NCBI GenBank assembly: GCA_021813025.1
Contig: JAKAME010000033.1
Span: 1 to 15,389 of the forward strand
Direction: 5' to 3'
Source of the DNA: Microcaldota archaeon
GTDB taxonomy: Archaea; Micrarchaeota; Micrarchaeia; Anstonellales; Anstonellaceae
DNA length: 15,389 bases
A program made the translations under genes and the position numbers. The notes under the pieces were generated by a model, which was not told the origin of the DNA, ran no database searches, and worked only from the letters and a program-made list of their open reading frames with translations. Below, one piece after another: positions 13,266 through 15,389 of the stretch (the stretch's first letter is position 1; each line of letters starts with the position of its first letter).

Positions 13266-13814
13266 TTGGCCAAAGAGTTCACAATCCCGCCTTCTGCAAA
13301 GCTTGAGCAGGCATACACTTATAGAGAACAGTTGAAACGGCAGGGTGTAAAAAACGGGGACTTTATTCTTGTTGCTTCAAGCCCGGCCGAACTCGTCTGG
13401 TCCCCGAATCTTGACAAAAAACGCCTGTTTCAAAGCAAATCCGAAATAGGCGAAGTGGATGCCCTGACTCGTGGCTATGACAAGGTTGTCCCGCGCAAGG
13501 GCCGCACATCTCCTGTAATTAAGTTTGGCTTCCACTTCGATTATGCAAGTGCAAATGACTATGCCATAAGCGAACCTCCAGATGCTCTTGGCTCTTCCGT
13601 TATCAAGCTAAAGCCAGGTCAAAAACTTCACATCGAAATAAGGCCAAAAGAGGCAAACCAGAAAATAGCGCCCCTAAAAAGCGCATACGACGCGGAATTC
13701 GTATCCGCGGATTCGGAAAAGAACATCATCATCGTGAGGGTTGGATTCGGGCAAGAACTCGGAATCGATCTCAACCGCATACGTTCCATGGCGCTCCAGC
13801 CAGGAAAATTATGA
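13266..13814 (+). CDS. unrecognised protein inside the atpD-flanking repeats
   Basis: About 182 residues from a TTG start; family not recognised. It appears soluble, with a KNGDFILVASSPAELVW segment, a FGFHFDYASANDY segment and a C-terminal strand-rich part (IIIVRVGFGQELGIDL). It has no signal peptide or membrane span. TTG 13266 is proposed because GGTGAT lies just before it and the upstream sequence looks like promoter DNA; an in-frame TTG at 13197 would give 205 residues. The spacer of about 3 bases is short, so the start is uncertain. The DNA is visibly more AT-rich than its neighbours and uses more A/T third positions, which suggests transfer. Its TGA stop is formed at the junction with the second 26-bp repeat, so its native 3' end may be missing. 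Confidence 0.6.
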   Translation: MAKEFTIPPSAKLEQAYTYREQLKRQGVKNGDFILVASSPAELVWSPNLDKKRLFQSKSEIGEVDALTRGYDKVVPRKGRTSPVIKFGFHFDYASANDYAISEPPDALGSSVIKLKPGQKLHIEIRPKEANQKIAPLKSAYDAEFVSADSEKNIIIVRVGFGQELGIDLNRIRSMALQPGKL

Positions 13815-13840
13815 ACGGCCGCAACGGGGCTGCGGCCTGA
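13811..13840 (+). repeat. 26-bp direct repeat, copy 2, read as a 30-nt mini-ORF
   Basis: The repeat is at 13813-13838. An ATG at 13811 overlaps the TGA of the preceding gene (ATGA). It opens a mini-ORF encoding M plus NGRNGAAA and TGA, reproducing the atpD tail. The internal hairpin is followed by GAGTTTTG, so it might also act as a terminator. Confidence 0.8.
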
Positions 13841-13853
13841 GTTTTGGGAAAAT

Positions 13854-13861
13854 CTTAATTA
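13854..13861 (+). promoter_or_regulatory. TATA box of the FMN reductase-like gene
   Basis: CTTAATTA, within AATCTTAATTAACT, is centred about 26 bases upstream of ATG 13884. The bases between are pyrimidine-rich with no ribosome binding site, consistent with leaderless transcription. Confidence 0.55.
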
Positions 13862-13883
13862 ACTCCCTCTTCGTTCTCCCCCC

Positions 13884-14468
13884 ATGTCCCTCACAATCTC
13901 CATCCTCTATGGCTCCACCCGCGACGGGCGCATGGGCATCCGCTTCGCACGCTATTTGGAACAAGCCGTCAAGGCACGGGGCCACAAGGCAAATTTCATC
14001 GACCCGCTTGAATTCGACCTGCCCCTTCTGCGCAAGCGGTATTCTGATTACCAGCCGGGCGAGAAAATCCCCTCCAACGTGTCCAAGCTCCACAACATCC
14101 TGCTTGATTCAGACGCCTTCATCATGGTCTCGGCAGAATACAACCACACCATGCCCCCCGCCCTCACCAACCTTCTCGACCACTTCTATGTTGAATACGC
14201 CAAAAAGCCCTCCGGAATCGCATGCTATTCAGGCGGCCAATTCGGGGGCGTGCGGGCGGCCATGACCATGCGCGCCATTCTTGGGGAGCTGGGCAGCCCC
14301 TCCATCCAGCGCCTCCTTCCCTGCCCGGGCGTGCAGGACGCGTTTGACGAGAACGGCACGCCCAAGGATGCGGCTGCGTGGAAAAAGCGCTCGGACGACT
14401 TCTTGGACCAACTGGAATGGTATGCCGAGGCTCTCAAGGCGGCGAGAGGCAAAGAAAAGAAGAAGTAA
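13884..14468 (+). CDS. NADPH-dependent FMN reductase-like flavoprotein
   Basis: A 194-residue flavodoxin-fold protein of the NADPH-dependent FMN reductase family (SsuE, chromate reductase and azoreductase relatives). ILYGSTRDGR (7-16) is the FMN phosphate loop. EYNHTMPPALTN (85-96) matches the family's EYNxSxPGxLKN motif near the flavin ring. YSGGQFGG (115-122) is the third flavin-contacting loop. It is predicted to be cytosolic, using NAD(P)H to reduce FMN or a bound substrate; the physiological substrate cannot be told. Length is usual for the family apart from a short Lys-rich tail. It has its own leaderless-type promoter and is convergent with the amidohydrolase. It could feed or share an acceptor with the FNR-fold enzyme upstream, but nothing in the sequence links them. 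Confidence 0.88.
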   Translation: MSLTISILYGSTRDGRMGIRFARYLEQAVKARGHKANFIDPLEFDLPLLRKRYSDYQPGEKIPSNVSKLHNILLDSDAFIMVSAEYNHTMPPALTNLLDHFYVEYAKKPSGIACYSGGQFGGVRAAMTMRAILGELGSPSIQRLLPCPGVQDAFDENGTPKDAAAWKKRSDDFLDQLEWYAEALKAARGKEKKK

Positions 14469-14499
14469 AGGCGCTCCTGTAGGAATCGTCCGCAGAATG

Positions 14500-14534
14500 G
14501 CAGGAAACGCCTGCTCTATCTGCTTTCGTTTTTT
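14500..14534 (+). terminator. candidate terminator after the FMN reductase-like gene
   Basis: GCAGG (14500-14504) and CCTGC (14510-14514) form a 5-bp stem with a 5-base loop, followed by a T-rich run including TTTTTT at 14529-14534. Archaeal termination depends mainly on T-rich runs. The site lies between convergent genes. Confidence 0.45.
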
Positions 14535-14560
14535 GCTTCTATTTGACGCGGTCATCCATG

Positions 14561-15389
14561 CTATTTCTCTTTGAGGGTAATCGTTCTTATGCCGCCGGCA
14601 TATTCCACTCTTATGGTGACGTGGGTGGAGTTTGATGCCGATTGGGATTCCACGCTCCGGCCATCCACAGAGGCCGTGAAGTTTCCTCTGGCAAGAGCCG
14701 TCGGAATCGTTATGGCTGCAGACCCGGCCGTCCCGCTGGAGCCGGCGACCGTGAAAGTGATGGCTCTCGTGTCCGGGTCAAACGCAAGCCCGGAGACTGA
14801 CGAATTGGAACTTACGAAAACAGAATAACATCGGCCATCTGACGAAACCAAATACTCATAGGGAGGTTTCTGCTCCTTCAGGAAGAGCTCTCTGGCATTG
14901 CCGCTCATAATGTTTCGGGCAGAGTTGCGGTCCAGGTTGGAAAAGAGCTGCTTCCAGTGTCCGACTGCGTCAGGCGTGGCGCCCCCAACGCTGTTGTCCG
15001 CATAGTTGAGCCATCTCTCCAGGCCATTTCCGCCCCCTCCAGCGTCCGAACCGAACAGGATGCGGGCGTTCCATGTCTCAAAGAACTGCCTCCATTCCCC
15101 GTTCAACCGGCCTTTATCGGACTGGTTTGCGAGCAGCGCCCAATTGGAGTTGGGCTGCGGCAGGGGGTTCTGCATGTTCTGCAATCCCGCCGTGTCGAGA
15201 TACAGATTGGGATAACGCAGGAAGTAGCCGTTGAGCTCGGTGCTGTTGAGCGGCAGGTCGTTGAATCCGAGATGGGCCCAGATGAGCGTCGCGTCTTTGT
15301 TGTGGTTCAGCATCCGCTCAAAGGCGGCATTCGCAACCGGGTCGTCAGGTATGAAGTGGAACGAGATGGGAACATGATAGCGGGCGGAC
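14561..15389 (-). CDS. amidohydrolase-family protein, partial (N-terminus beyond the window)
   Basis: The C-terminal 275 or so residues; the frame stays open to the window edge, so the ATG at 15313 is internal. Upstream of that ATG the frame reads PISFHFIPDD, a metal-histidine strand typical of amidohydrolase_2 (TIM-barrel) enzymes. Next come LIWAHLGFND with a second histidine, LYLDTAGL, ARILFGSDAGGG with the metal aspartate, and SGNARELF, the helix that closes the barrel. After about residue 165 of the visible part, a beta-rich domain follows (ITFTVAGSSGTAGSAAITIP, then FTASVDGRSVES and THVTIRVEYAGG). It resembles Ig-like C-terminal domains of archaeal surface proteins. Secretion is possible, but the N-terminus is not visible. 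Substrate unknown. Confidence 0.8.
   Translation of the reverse strand, partial: SARYHVPISFHFIPDDPVANAAFERMLNHNKDATLIWAHLGFNDLPLNSTELNGYFLRYPNLYLDTAGLQNMQNPLPQPNSNWALLANQSDKGRLNGEWRQFFETWNARILFGSDAGGGGNGLERWLNYADNSVGGATPDAVGHWKQLFSNLDRNSARNIMSGNARELFLKEQKPPYEYLVSSDGRCYSVFVSSNSSVSGLAFDPDTRAITFTVAGSSGTAGSAAITIPTALARGNFTASVDGRSVESQSASNSTHVTIRVEYAGGIRTITLKEK

Larger units (their letters stand above)
13122..13838. mobile_element. putative gene cassette inserted at the atpD 3' end
   Basis: A 691-base unit (from one repeat start to the next) is bounded by perfect 26-bp repeats. It holds one unrecognised, AT-richer gene on the operon strand. The layout matches a site-specific insertion that duplicates and restores the 3' end of a conserved gene: copy 1 completes atpD with TAG, and copy 2 preserves the same tail with TGA. 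No integrase, transposase or terminal inverted repeats are visible, so it would be non-autonomous. Alternatives are ectopic duplication of a terminator-like hairpin or an unequal recombination event. Confidence 0.45.

Noticed and set aside
13122..13838. Classical insertion sequence
   Set aside because: No transposase and no terminal inverted repeats at the unit ends. A 26-bp perfect repeat is longer than usual target-site duplications.
13813..13838. Integron attC-like recombination site
   Set aside because: The hairpin is only 21 bases and lacks the GTTRRRY-type core boxes of attC sites.
3001..14468. Functional pairing of the FNR-fold enzyme and the FMN reductase-like protein
   Set aside because: They are about 10 kb apart with separate promoters. 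Nothing in the sequence links them beyond both being flavoproteins.

Overview
The window is archaeal. It carries a complete A-type (A1Ao) ATP synthase operon, two KaiC/RadA-like RecA-superfamily ATPases, TATA boxes (TTTATATA, TTAAAAAA, TATTTAAA) about 25-28 bases upstream of several start codons with no ribosome binding site, and GGTG-type Shine-Dalgarno sites inside the operon. The coding DNA is GC-rich with GC-rich third codon positions. The subunit order H-I-K-E-C-F-A-B-(orf)-D is euryarchaeal in style. A high-GC uncultivated euryarchaeal or DPANN lineage is plausible, but no marker gene here fixes the taxonomy.

Layout: (1) 1-1165: a winged-helix protein (+) convergent with a small unrecognised protein (-). 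(2) 1209-2926: two divergent KaiC-like ATPases. One has intact Walker motifs, the other degenerate ones. They share a 47-bp intergenic region with a single AT element that sits at leaderless-promoter distance from both starts. (3) 3001-3714 (-): an FAD/NAD(P)-binding oxidoreductase of the ferredoxin-reductase fold, divergent from the ATP synthase operon. (4) 3866-13149 (+): promoter, leader hairpin and genes atpH, I, K, E, C, F, A, B, a small unrecognised 73-aa gene, and atpD. Together they encode the peripheral stalks (E/H), membrane stator (I), rotor ring (K), central stalk (C, D, F) and catalytic head (A3B3). (5) 13122-13840: an unrecognised AT-richer gene between two perfect 26-bp copies of the 3' end of atpD. 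(6) 13884-14468 (+): an NADPH-dependent FMN reductase-like flavoprotein, convergent with (7) 14561-15389 (-): the C-terminal part of an amidohydrolase with a beta-rich C-terminal domain, cut by the window edge. No tRNA, rRNA, CRISPR array or transposase was seen, and no stretch over 300 bases lacks a gene.

The most unusual signal is a recurring one. At three genes (the degenerate kaiC-like gene, atpB and atpD) the last 7-8 sense codons plus a stop codon are repeated downstream. The copy is 30-32 bp away in the first two cases and 691 bp away in the third, where a whole gene lies between the copies. In the kaiC-like case the copy differs at four bases, all synonymous. In the atpB and atpD cases the copy forms a 30-nt ATG-to-stop mini-ORF. 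Short tandem duplications also lie in the 5' leaders of the oxidoreductase gene (21 bp) and atpK (17 bp).
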